Below are positions 23,501-35,500 of a DNA stretch of 64,000 nt, one piece after another. This stretch comes from Mesostigma viride. Lineage: Eukaryota; Streptophyta; Mesostigmatophyceae; Mesostigmatales; Mesostigmataceae. A program made the position numbers and the translations under genes. The notes below the pieces were generated by a model that made no database searches, was not told the origin of the DNA, and saw only the letters and a program-made list of their open reading frames with translations. The number at the start of each line of letters is the position of its first letter. The stretch's first letter is position 1. Where the stretch lies: the NCBI GenBank assembly GCA_009746045.1, contig RPFO01000648.1:751279-815278 (forward strand). The letters are read 5' to 3'.

Positions 23501-26500
23501 CACGGTAGAGGCCGTGATGGAGGCACGGTAGAGGCCGTGATGGAGGCACGGTAGAGGCCGTGATGGAGGCACGGTAGAGGCCGTGATGGAGGCACGGTAG
23601 AGGCCGTGATGGAGGCACGGTAGAGGCCGTGATGGAGGCACGGTAGAGGCCGTGATGGAGGCACGGTAGAGGCCGTGATGGAGGCACGGTAGAGGCCGTG
23701 ATGGAGGCACGGTAGAGGCCGTGATGGAGGCACGGTAGAGGCCGTGATGGAGGCACGGTAGAGGCCGTGATGGAGGCACGGTAGAGGCCGTGATGGAGGC
23801 ACGGTAGAGGCCGTGATGGAGGCACGGTAGAGGCCGTGATGGAGGCACGGTAGAGGCCGTGATGGAGGCACGGTAGAGGCCGTGATGGAGGCACGGTAGA
23901 GGCCGTGATGGAGGCACGGTAGAGGCCGTGATGGAGGCACGGTAGAGGCCGTGATGGAGGCACGGTAGAGGCCGTGATGGAGGCACGGTAGAGGCCGTGA
24001 TGGAGGCACGGTAGAGGCCGTGATGGAGGCACGGTAGAGGCCGTGATGGAGGCACGGTAGAGGCCGTGATGGAGGCACGGTAGAGGCCGTGATGGAGGCA
24101 CGGTAGAGGCCGTGATGGAGGCACGGTAGAGGCCGTGATGGAGGCACGGTAGAGGCCGTGATGGAGGCACGGTAGAGGCCGTGATGGAGGCACGGTAGAG
24201 GCCGTGATGGAGGCACGGTAGAGGCCGTGATGGAGGCACGGTAGAGGCCGTGATGGAGGCACGGTAGAGGCCGTGATGGAGGCACGGTAGAGGCCGTGAT
24301 GGAGGCACGGTAGAGGCCGTGATGGAGGCACGGTAGAGGCCGTGATGGAGGCACGGTAGAGGCCGTGATGGAGGCACGGTAGAGGCCGTGATGGAGGCAC
24401 GGTAGAGGCCGTGATGGAGGCACGGTAGAGGCCGTGATGGAGGCACGGTAGAGGCCGTGATGGAGGCACGGTAGAGGCCGTGATGGAGGCACGGTAGAGG
24501 CCGTGATGGAGGCACGGTAGAGGCCGTGATGGAGGCACGGTAGAGGCCGTGATGGAGGCACGGTAGAGGCCGTGATGGAGGCACGGTAGAGGCCGTGATG
24601 GAGGCACGGTAGAGGCCGTGATGGAGGCACGGTAGAGGCCGTGATGGAGGCACGGTAGAGGCCGTGATGGAGGCACGGTAGAGGCCGTGATGGAGGCACG
24701 GTAGAGGCCGTGATGGAGGCACGGTAGAGGCCGTGATGGAGGCACGGTAGAGGCCGTGATGGAGGCACGGTAGAGGCCGTGATGGAGGCACGGTAGAGGC
24801 CGTGATGGAGGCACGGTAGAGGCCGTGATGGAGGCACGGTAGAGGCCGTGATGGAGGCACGGTAGAGGCCGTGATGGAGGCACGGTAGAGGCCGTGATGG
24901 AGGCACGGTAGAGGCCGTGATGGAGGCACGGTAGAGGCCGTGATGGAGGCACGGTAGAGGCCGTGATGGAGGCACGGTAGAGGCCGTGATGGAGGCACGG
25001 TAGAGGCCGTGATGGAGGCACGGTAGAGGCCGTGATGGAGGCACGGTAGAGGCCGTGATGGAGGCACGGTAGAGGCCGTGATGGAGGCACGGTAGAGGCC
25101 GTGATGGAGGCACGGTAGAGGCCGTGATGGAGGCACGGTAGAGGCCGTGATGGAGGCACGGTAGAGGCCGTGATGGAGGCACGGTAGAGGCCGTGATGGA
25201 GGCACGGTAGAGGCCGTGATGGAGGCACGGTAGAGGCCGTGATGGAGGCACGGTAGAGGCCGTGATGGAGGCACGGTAGAGGCCGTGATGGAGGCACGGT
25301 AGAGGCCGTGATGGAGGCACGGTAGAGGCCGTGATGGAGGCACGGTAGAGGCCGTGATGGAGGCACGGTAGAGGCCGTGATGGAGGCACGGTAGAGGCCG
25401 TGATGGAGGCACGGTAGAGGCCGTGATGGAGGCACGGTAGAGGCCGTGATGGAGGCACGGTAGAGGCCGTGATGGAGGCACGGTAGAGGCCGTGATGGAG
25501 GCACGGTAGAGGCCGTGATGGAGGCACGGTAGAGGCCGTGATGGAGGCACGGTAGAGGCCGTGATGGAGGCACGGTAGAGGCCGTGATGGAGGCACGGTA
25601 GAGGCCGTGATGGAGGCACGGTAGAGGCCGTGATGGAGGCACGGTAGAGGCCGTGATGGAGGCACGGTAGAGGCCGTGATGGAGGCACGGTAGAGGCCGT
25701 GATGGAGGCACGGTAGAGGCCGTGATGGAGGCACGGTAGAGGCCGTGATGGAGGCACGGTAGAGGCCGTGATGGAGGCACGGTAGAGGCCGTGATGGAGG
25801 CACGGTAGAGGCCGTGATGGAGGCACGGTAGAGGCCGTGATGGAGGCACGGTAGAGGCCGTGATGGAGGCACGGTAGAGGCCGTGATGGAGGCACGGTAG
25901 AGGCCGTGATGGAGGCACGGTAGAGGCCGTGATGGAGGCACGGTAGAGGCCGTGATGGAGGCACGGTAGAGGCCGTGATGGAGGCACGGTAGAGGCCGTG
26001 ATGGAGGCACGGTAGAGGCCGTGATGGAGGCACGGTAGAGGCCGTGATGGAGGCACGGTAGAGGCCGTGATGGAGGCACGGTAGAGGCCGTGATGGAGGC
26101 ACGGTAGAGGCCGTGATGGAGGCACGGTAGAGGCCGTGATGGAGGCACGGTAGAGGCCGTGATGGAGGCACGGTAGAGGCCGTGATGGAGGCACGGTAGA
26201 GGCCGTGATGGAGGCACGGTAGAGGCCGTGATGGAGGCACGGTAGAGGCCGTGATGGAGGCACGGTAGAGGCCGTGATGGAGGCACGGTAGAGGCCGTGA
26301 TGGAGGCACGGTAGAGGCCGTGATGGAGGCACGGTAGAGGCCGTGATGGAGGCACGGTAGAGGCCGTGATGGAGGCACGGTAGAGGCCGTGATGGAGGCA
26401 CGGTAGAGGCCGTGATGGAGGCACGGTAGAGGCCGTGATGGAGGCACGGTAGAGGCCGTGATGGAGGCACGGTAGAGGCCGTGATGGAGGCACGGTAGAG

Positions 26501-29500
26501 GCCGTGATGGAGGCACGGTAGAGGCCGTGATGGAGGCACGGTAGAGGCCGTGATGGAGGCACGGTAGAGGCCGTGATGGAGGCACGGTAGAGGCCGTGAT
26601 GGAGGCACGGTAGAGGCCGTGATGGAGGCACGGTAGAGGCCGTGATGGAGGCACGGTAGAGGCCGTGATGGAGGCACGGTAGAGGCCGTGATGGAGGCAC
26701 GGTAGAGGCCGTGATGGAGGCACGGTAGAGGCCGTGATGGAGGCACGGTAGAGGCCGTGATGGAGGCACGGTAGAGGCCGTGATGGAGGCACGGTAGAGG
26801 CCGTGATGGAGGCACGGTAGAGGCCGTGATGGAGGCACGGTAGAGGCCGTGATGGAGGCACGGTAGAGGCCGTGATGGAGGCACGGTAGAGGCCGTGATG
26901 GAGGCACGGTAGAGGCCGTGATGGAGGCACGGTAGAGGCCGTGATGGAGGCACGGTAGAGGCCGTGATGGAGGCACGGTAGAGGCCGTGATGGAGGCACG
27001 GTAGAGGCCGTGATGGAGGCACGGTAGAGGCCGTGATGGAGGCACGGTAGAGGCCGTGATGGAGGCACGGTAGAGGCCGTGATGGAGGCACGGTAGAGGC
27101 CGTGATGGAGGCACGGTAGAGGCCGTGATGGAGGCACGGTAGAGGCCGTGATGGAGGCACGGTAGAGGCCGTGATGGAGGCACGGTAGAGGCCGTGATGG
27201 AGGCACGGTAGAGGCCGTGATGGAGGCACGGTAGAGGCCGTGATGGAGGCACGGTAGAGGCCGTGATGGAGGCACGGTAGAGGCCGTGATGGAGGCACGG
27301 TAGAGGCCGTGATGGAGGCACGGTAGAGGCCGTGATGGAGGCACGGTAGAGGCCGTGATGGAGGCACGGTAGAGGCCGTGATGGAGGCACGGTAGAGGCC
27401 GTGATGGAGGCACGGTAGAGGCCGTGATGGAGGCACGGTAGAGGCCGTGATGGAGGCACGGTAGAGGCCGTGATGGAGGCACGGTAGAGGCCGTGATGGA
27501 GGCACGGTAGAGGCCGTGATGGAGGCACGGTAGAGGCCGTGATGGAGGCACGGTAGAGGCCGTGATGGAGGCACGGTAGAGGCCGTGATGGAGGCACGGT
27601 AGAGGCCGTGATGGAGGCACGGTAGAGGCCGTGATGGAGGCACGGTAGAGGCCGTGATGGAGGCACGGTAGAGGCCGTGATGGAGGCACGGTAGAGGCCG
27701 TGATGGAGGCACGGTAGAGGCCGTGATGGAGGCACGGTAGAGGCCGTGATGGAGGCACGGTAGAGGCCGTGATGGAGGCACGGTAGAGGCCGTGATGGAG
27801 GCACGGTAGAGGCCGTGATGGAGGCACGGTAGAGGCCGTGATGGAGGCACGGTAGAGGCCGTGATGGAGGCACGGTAGAGGCCGTGATGGAGGCACGGTA
27901 GAGGCCGTGATGGAGGCACGGTAGAGGCCGTGATGGAGGCACGGTAGAGGCCGTGATGGAGGCACGGTAGAGGCCGTGATGGAGGCACGGTAGAGGCCGT
28001 GATGGAGGCACGGTAGAGGCCGTGATGGAGGCACGGTAGAGGCCGTGATGGAGGCACGGTAGAGGCCGTGATGGAGGCACGGTAGAGGCCGTGATGGAGG
28101 CACGGTAGAGGCCGTGATGGAGGCACGGTAGAGGCCGTGATGGAGGCACGGTAGAGGCCGTGATGGAGGCACGGTAGAGGCCGTGATGGAGGCACGGTAG
28201 AGGCCGTGATGGAGGCACGGTAGAGGCCGTGATGGAGGCACGGTAGAGGCCGTGATGGAGGCACGGTAGAGGCCGTGATGGAGGCACGGTAGAGGCCGTG
28301 ATGGAGGCACGGTAGAGGCCGTGATGGAGGCACGGTAGAGGCCGTGATGGAGGCACGGTAGAGGCCGTGATGGAGGCACGGTAGAGGCCGTGATGGAGGC
28401 ACGGTAGAGGCCGTGATGGAGGCACGGTAGAGGCCGTGATGGAGGCACGGTAGAGGCCGTGATGGAGGCACGGTAGAGGCCGTGATGGAGGCACGGTAGA
28501 GGCCGTGATGGAGGCACGGTAGAGGCCGTGATGGAGGCACGGTAGAGGCCGTGATGGAGGCACGGTAGAGGCCGTGATGGAGGCACGGTAGAGGCCGTGA
28601 TGGAGGCACGGTAGAGGCCGTGATGGAGGCACGGTAGAGGCCGTGATGGAGGCACGGTAGAGGCCGTGATGGAGGCACGGTAGAGGCCGTGATGGAGGCA
28701 CGGTAGAGGCCGTGATGGAGGCACGGTAGAGGCCGTGATGGAGGCACGGTAGAGGCCGTGATGGAGGCACGGTAGAGGCCGTGATGGAGGCACGGTAGAG
28801 GCCGTGATGGAGGCACGGTAGAGGCCGTGATGGAGGCACGGTAGAGGCCGTGATGGAGGCACGGTAGAGGCCGTGATGGAGGCACGGTAGAGGCCGTGAT
28901 GGAGGCACGGTAGAGGCCGTGATGGAGGCACGGTAGAGGCCGTGATGGAGGCACGGTAGAGGCCGTGATGGAGGCACGGTAGAGGCCGTGATGGAGGCAC
29001 GGTAGAGGCCGTGATGGAGGCACGGTAGAGGCCGTGATGGAGGCACGGTAGAGGCCGTGATGGAGGCACGGTAGAGGCCGTGATGGAGGCACGGTAGAGG
29101 CCGTGATGGAGGCACGGTAGAGGCCGTGATGGAGGCACGGTAGAGGCCGTGATGGAGGCACGGTAGAGGCCGTGATGGAGGCACGGTAGAGGCCGTGATG
29201 GAGGCACGGTAGAGGCCGTGATGGAGGCACGGTAGAGGCCGTGATGGAGGCACGGTAGAGGCCGTGATGGAGGCACGGTAGAGGCCGTGATGGAGGCACG
29301 GTAGAGGCCGTGATGGAGGCACGGTAGAGGCCGTGATGGAGGCACGGTAGAGGCCGTGATGGAGGCACGGTAGAGGCCGTGATGGAGGCACGGTAGAGGC
29401 CGTGATGGAGGCACGGTAGAGGCCGTGATGGAGGCACGGTAGAGGCCGTGATGGAGGCACGGTAGAGGCCGTGATGGAGGCACGGTAGAGGCCGTGATGG

Positions 29501-32500
29501 AGGCACGGTAGAGGCCGTGATGGAGGCACGGTAGAGGCCGTGATGGAGGCACGGTAGAGGCCGTGATGGAGGCACGGTAGAGGCCGTGATGGAGGCACGG
29601 TAGAGGCCGTGATGGAGGCACGGTAGAGGCCGTGATGGAGGCACGGTAGAGGCCGTGATGGAGGCACGGTAGAGGCCGTGATGGAGGCACGGTAGAGGCC
29701 GTGATGGAGGCACGGTAGAGGCCGTGATGGAGGCACGGTAGAGGCCGTGATGGAGGCACGGTAGAGGCCGTGATGGAGGCACGGTAGAGGCCGTGATGGA
29801 GGCACGGTAGAGGCCGTGATGGAGGCACGGTAGAGGCCGTGATGGAGGCACGGTAGAGGCCGTGATGGAGGCACGGTAGAGGCCGTGATGGAGGCACGGT
29901 AGAGGCCGTGATGGAGGCACGGTAGAGGCCGTGATGGAGGCACGGTAGAGGCCGTGATGGAGGCACGGTAGAGGCCGTGATGGAGGCACGGTAGAGGCCG
30001 TGATGGAGGCACGGTAGAGGCCGTGATGGAGGCACGGTAGAGGCCGTGATGGAGGCACGGTAGAGGCCGTGATGGAGGCACGGTAGAGGCCGTGATGGAG
30101 GCACGGTAGAGGCCGTGATGGAGGCACGGTAGAGGCCGTGATGGAGGCACGGTAGAGGCCGTGATGGAGGCACGGTAGAGGCCGTGATGGAGGCACGGTA
30201 GAGGCCGTGATGGAGGCACGGTAGAGGCCGTGATGGAGGCACGGTAGAGGCCGTGATGGAGGCACGGTAGAGGCCGTGATGGAGGCACGGTAGAGGCCGT
30301 GATGGAGGCACGGTAGAGGCCGTGATGGAGGCACGGTAGAGGCCGTGATGGAGGCACGGTAGAGGCCGTGATGGAGGCACGGTAGAGGCCGTGATGGAGG
30401 CACGGTAGAGGCCGTGATGGAGGCACGGTAGAGGCCGTGATGGAGGCACGGTAGAGGCCGTGATGGAGGCACGGTAGAGGCCGTGATGGAGGCACGGTAG
30501 AGGCCGTGATGGAGGCACGGTAGAGGCCGTGATGGAGGCACGGTAGAGGCCGTGATGGAGGCACGGTAGAGGCCGTGATGGAGGCACGGTAGAGGCCGTG
30601 ATGGAGGCACGGTAGAGGCCGTGATGGAGGCACGGTAGAGGCCGTGATGGAGGCACGGTAGAGGCCGTGATGGAGGCACGGTAGAGGCCGTGATGGAGGC
30701 ACGGTAGAGGCCGTGATGGAGGCACGGTAGAGGCCGTGATGGAGGCACGGTAGAGGCCGTGATGGAGGCACGGTAGAGGCCGTGATGGAGGCACGGTAGA
30801 GGCCGTGATGGAGGCACGGTAGAGGCCGTGATGGAGGCACGGTAGAGGCCGTGATGGAGGCACGGTAGAGGCCGTGATGGAGGCACGGTAGAGGCCGTGA
30901 TGGAGGCACGGTAGAGGCCGTGATGGAGGCACGGTAGAGGCCGTGATGGAGGCACGGTAGAGGCCGTGATGGAGGCACGGTAGAGGCCGTGATGGAGGCA
31001 CGGTAGAGGCCGTGATGGAGGCACGGTAGAGGCCGTGATGGAGGCACGGTAGAGGCCGTGATGGAGGCACGGTAGAGGCCGTGATGGAGGCACGGTAGAG
31101 GCCGTGATGGAGGCACGGTAGAGGCCGTGATGGAGGCACGGTAGAGGCCGTGATGGAGGCACGGTAGAGGCCGTGATGGAGGCACGGTAGAGGCCGTGAT
31201 GGAGGCACGGTAGAGGCCGTGATGGAGGCACGGTAGAGGCCGTGATGGAGGCACGGTAGAGGCCGTGATGGAGGCACGGTAGAGGCCGTGATGGAGGCAC
31301 GGTAGAGGCCGTGATGGAGGCACGGTAGAGGCCGTGATGGAGGCACGGTAGAGGCCGTGATGGAGGCACGGTAGAGGCCGTGATGGAGGCACGGTAGAGG
31401 CCGTGATGGAGGCACGGTAGAGGCCGTGATGGAGGCACGGTAGAGGCCGTGATGGAGGCACGGTAGAGGCCGTGATGGAGGCACGGTAGAGGCCGTGATG
31501 GAGGCACGGTAGAGGCCGTGATGGAGGCACGGTAGAGGCCGTGATGGAGGCACGGTAGAGGCCGTGATGGAGGCACGGTAGAGGCCGTGATGGAGGCACG
31601 GTAGAGGCCGTGATGGAGGCACGGTAGAGGCCGTGATGGAGGCACGGTAGAGGCCGTGATGGAGGCACGGTAGAGGCCGTGATGGAGGCACGGTAGAGGC
31701 CGTGATGGAGGCACGGTAGAGGCCGTGATGGAGGCACGGTAGAGGCCGTGATGGAGGCACGGTAGAGGCCGTGATGGAGGCACGGTAGAGGCCGTGATGG
31801 AGGCACGGTAGAGGCCGTGATGGAGGCACGGTAGAGGCCGTGATGGAGGCACGGTAGAGGCCGTGATGGAGGCACGGTAGAGGCCGTGATGGAGGCACGG
31901 TAGAGGCCGTGATGGAGGCACGGTAGAGGCCGTGATGGAGGCACGGTAGAGGCCGTGATGGAGGCACGGTAGAGGCCGTGATGGAGGCACGGTAGAGGCC
32001 GTGATGGAGGCACGGTAGAGGCCGTGATGGAGGCACGGTAGAGGCCGTGATGGAGGCACGGTAGAGGCCGTGATGGAGGCACGGTAGAGGCCGTGATGGA
32101 GGCACGGTAGAGGCCGTGATGGAGGCACGGTAGAGGCCGTGATGGAGGCACGGTAGAGGCCGTGATGGAGGCACGGTAGAGGCCGTGATGGAGGCACGGT
32201 AGAGGCCGTGATGGAGGCACGGTAGAGGCCGTGATGGAGGCACGGTAGAGGCCGTGATGGAGGCACGGTAGAGGCCGTGATGGAGGCACGGTAGAGGCCG
32301 TGATGGAGGCACGGTAGAGGCCGTGATGGAGGCACGGTAGAGGCCGTGATGGAGGCACGGTAGAGGCCGTGATGGAGGCACGGTAGAGGCCGTGATGGAG
32401 GCACGGTAGAGGCCGTGATGGAGGCACGGTAGAGGCCGTGATGGAGGCACGGTAGAGGCCGTGATGGAGGCACGGTAGAGGCCGTGATGGAGGCACGGTA

Positions 32501-35500
32501 GAGGCCGTGATGGAGGCACGGTAGAGGCCGTGATGGAGGCACGGTAGAGGCCGTGATGGAGGCACGGTAGAGGCCGTGATGGAGGCACGGTAGAGGCCGT
32601 GATGGAGGCACGGTAGAGGCCGTGATGGAGGCACGGTAGAGGCCGTGATGGAGGCACGGTAGAGGCCGTGATGGAGGCACGGTAGAGGCCGTGATGGAGG
32701 CACGGTAGAGGCCGTGATGGAGGCACGGTAGAGGCCGTGATGGAGGCACGGTAGAGGCCGTGATGGAGGCACGGTAGAGGCCGTGATGGAGGCACGGTAG
32801 AGGCCGTGATGGAGGCACGGTAGAGGCCGTGATGGAGGCACGGTAGAGGCCGTGATGGAGGCACGGTAGAGGCCGTGATGGAGGCACGGTAGAGGCCGTG
32901 ATGGAGGCACGGTAGAGGCCGTGATGGAGGCACGGTAGAGGCCGTGATGGAGGCACGGTAGAGGCCGTGATGGAGGCACGGTAGAGGCCGTGATGGAGGC
33001 ACGGTAGAGGCCGTGATGGAGGCACGGTAGAGGCCGTGATGGAGGCACGGTAGAGGCCGTGATGGAGGCACGGTAGAGGCCGTGATGGAGGCACGGTAGA
33101 GGCCGTGATGGAGGCACGGTAGAGGCCGTGATGGAGGCACGGTAGAGGCCGTGATGGAGGCACGGTAGAGGCCGTGATGGAGGCACGGTAGAGGCCGTGA
33201 TGGAGGCACGGTAGAGGCCGTGATGGAGGCACGGTAGAGGCCGTGATGGAGGCACGGTAGAGGCCGTGATGGAGGCACGGTAGAGGCCGTGATGGAGGCA
33301 CGGTAGAGGCCGTGATGGAGGCACGGTAGAGGCCGTGATGGAGGCACGGTAGAGGCCGTGATGGAGGCACGGTAGAGGCCGTGATGGAGGCACGGTAGAG
33401 GCCGTGATGGAGGCACGGTAGAGGCCGTGATGGAGGCACGGTAGAGGCCGTGATGGAGGCACGGTAGAGGCCGTGATGGAGGCACGGTAGAGGCCGTGAT
33501 GGAGGCACGGTAGAGGCCGTGATGGAGGCACGGTAGAGGCCGTGATGGAGGCACGGTAGAGGCCGTGATGGAGGCACGGTAGAGGCCGTGATGGAGGCAC
33601 GGTAGAGGCCGTGATGGAGGCACGGTAGAGGCCGTGATGGAGGCACGGTAGAGGCCGTGATGGAGGCACGGTAGAGGCCGTGATGGAGGCACGGTAGAGG
33701 CCGTGATGGAGGCACGGTAGAGGCCGTGATGGAGGCACGGTAGAGGCCGTGATGGAGGCACGGTAGAGGCCGTGATGGAGGCACGGTAGAGGCCGTGATG
33801 GAGGCACGGTAGAGGCCGTGATGGAGGCACGGTAGAGGCCATGATGGAGGCACGGTAGAGGACATGATGGAGGCACGGTAGAGGCCGTGATGGAGGCACG
33901 GTAGAGGCCGTGATGGAGGCACGGTAGAGGCCGTGATGGAGGCACGGTAGAGGACATGGTTGAGGCACGGTAGAGGACAGAATAGAGGCCAGAGACAGGC
34001 ACAGCATAGCGGTAGAACGATGGACAACACAGGCACACTGGCGCGTAAGACAAACTTACCGGAACACCCCCACCCCTTACCAGAAACACTGGGACGGGGG
34101 GCATGGAATAGGACAGCAGCTTGCAGGCAGGCATGAGGTACAATTATTGATACAACACGTCATGAATAAATACTAGGATGCACTATTGCATGCAGTGAGG
34201 GCTACAACAAGTGCCCACCTCTCCTCCTCACGCCGCTCCGCGCCAAACACGCGCACGACGCGCATCTTCGAGATGGCCTCCAGCGCAATCTGCCGACAAG
34301 GGGAGGTGGCGGTCAACGTGGTTGCGGTCAGGCAAGGGTTGCGGCCAGGCAAGGGTTGCGGCCAGGCAAGGGTTGCGGCCAGGCAAGGGTTGCGGCCAGG
34401 CAATGGTTGCCGCCAGGCAAGGGTTGCGGCCATGCAAGGCTTGCAAATAAGAAATGGTGGGAAGCAGGAACGATTGCGGCAAGGGACGGCTTTGGTCCCG
34501 AATGATTGCAGATATGGGACGCGGGCATGCTTGCACCTGCACCACGACTCCCTACTGTGACGGCATCATAACAGTGCTTCCTTGTGCTTCCCCACGCACC
34601 ATGTTGGAGTCGGCGACCGTGTCCTGCAGCACGTGGGCGGCCGCGCGCACCCACCTGGCAGGCACATGGCGGGGGCATGGGGGGGAGATGTGCGGCATGG
34701 GAGGGGACACAACCATGAGCACAGAAAAGCACAAGCACAGGACAAGGGAAGGCGGCAGGCACAGTGCCATGGCATGCATGGTCGCAGCCCTCCCATCCAA
34801 ACAGCAGGTGGTTAAAGGAAATCCGGCCGGAATGGCGACAGGTGGCAGCCCTCACGGCAGCCATGCCCTTGACAGCGCGGGTGGAGAGCCACATGCAGAA
34901 GTGTGCCAGCGACAGCGTCAGCCTGCTACGGCTCCAAATGATCCCCGACTCGTACCGCTTGCAACGCACAGCTTCACCGACGTCCGTTCAAGTCATCTAA
35001 CATACTTTTATACTACTCTGTAACAAGATAGATAACCAGGACCTGGGACCACTTTTCGGGCATGAACTCTGGATTTGGCAAATGCGCCCTTAGCCAAAGA
35101 CATTTTCCGCATCTGAACTTAGTCAGGACTACCCAATAGCTGCAACATTGGATTCCAATAAACGAAACTTATGACACTGATTGAATGGTCAGCTATTGCC
35201 GCCACCGCTTTATCCAACTGAATACAAGCATCTCTGCCACTAGTGCTATCATTGCCGCACATGCCTGCCATAGTGGATGGCCAGCAGCAGGCGCAGCACG
35301 GCCACCGCCACCACCACGGCCATAAGCTGCCACGACGTCCAGGCGAGGAAGGCGACGCTGCCGCAGAACTGGATGGGAGGGGGGGGGGGAGGGCAGGGAA
35401 AAGGGCGCAGGGGAGGAAGCGCAGGGGTGCAAAGATGGGGGGGGGGGGGGAGAGAGAGAAAAAGGAGATGCACAGATGAGCAAGTACAAAATGTTTCGCG

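Noticed and set aside
19144-34143. Three overlapping minus-strand ORFs of 4,856-4,999 codons
   Set aside because: They are the three phases of one 23-bp DNA repeat without stops; real ABC exons and splice sites flank it, so it is intron.
34860-34969. Minus-strand hydrophobic ORF piece ([15 protein letters not shown]) as an extra ABC exon
   Set aside because: Exons 6 and 7 already join into a normal ABCB sequence; adding it would insert an unexpected segment.
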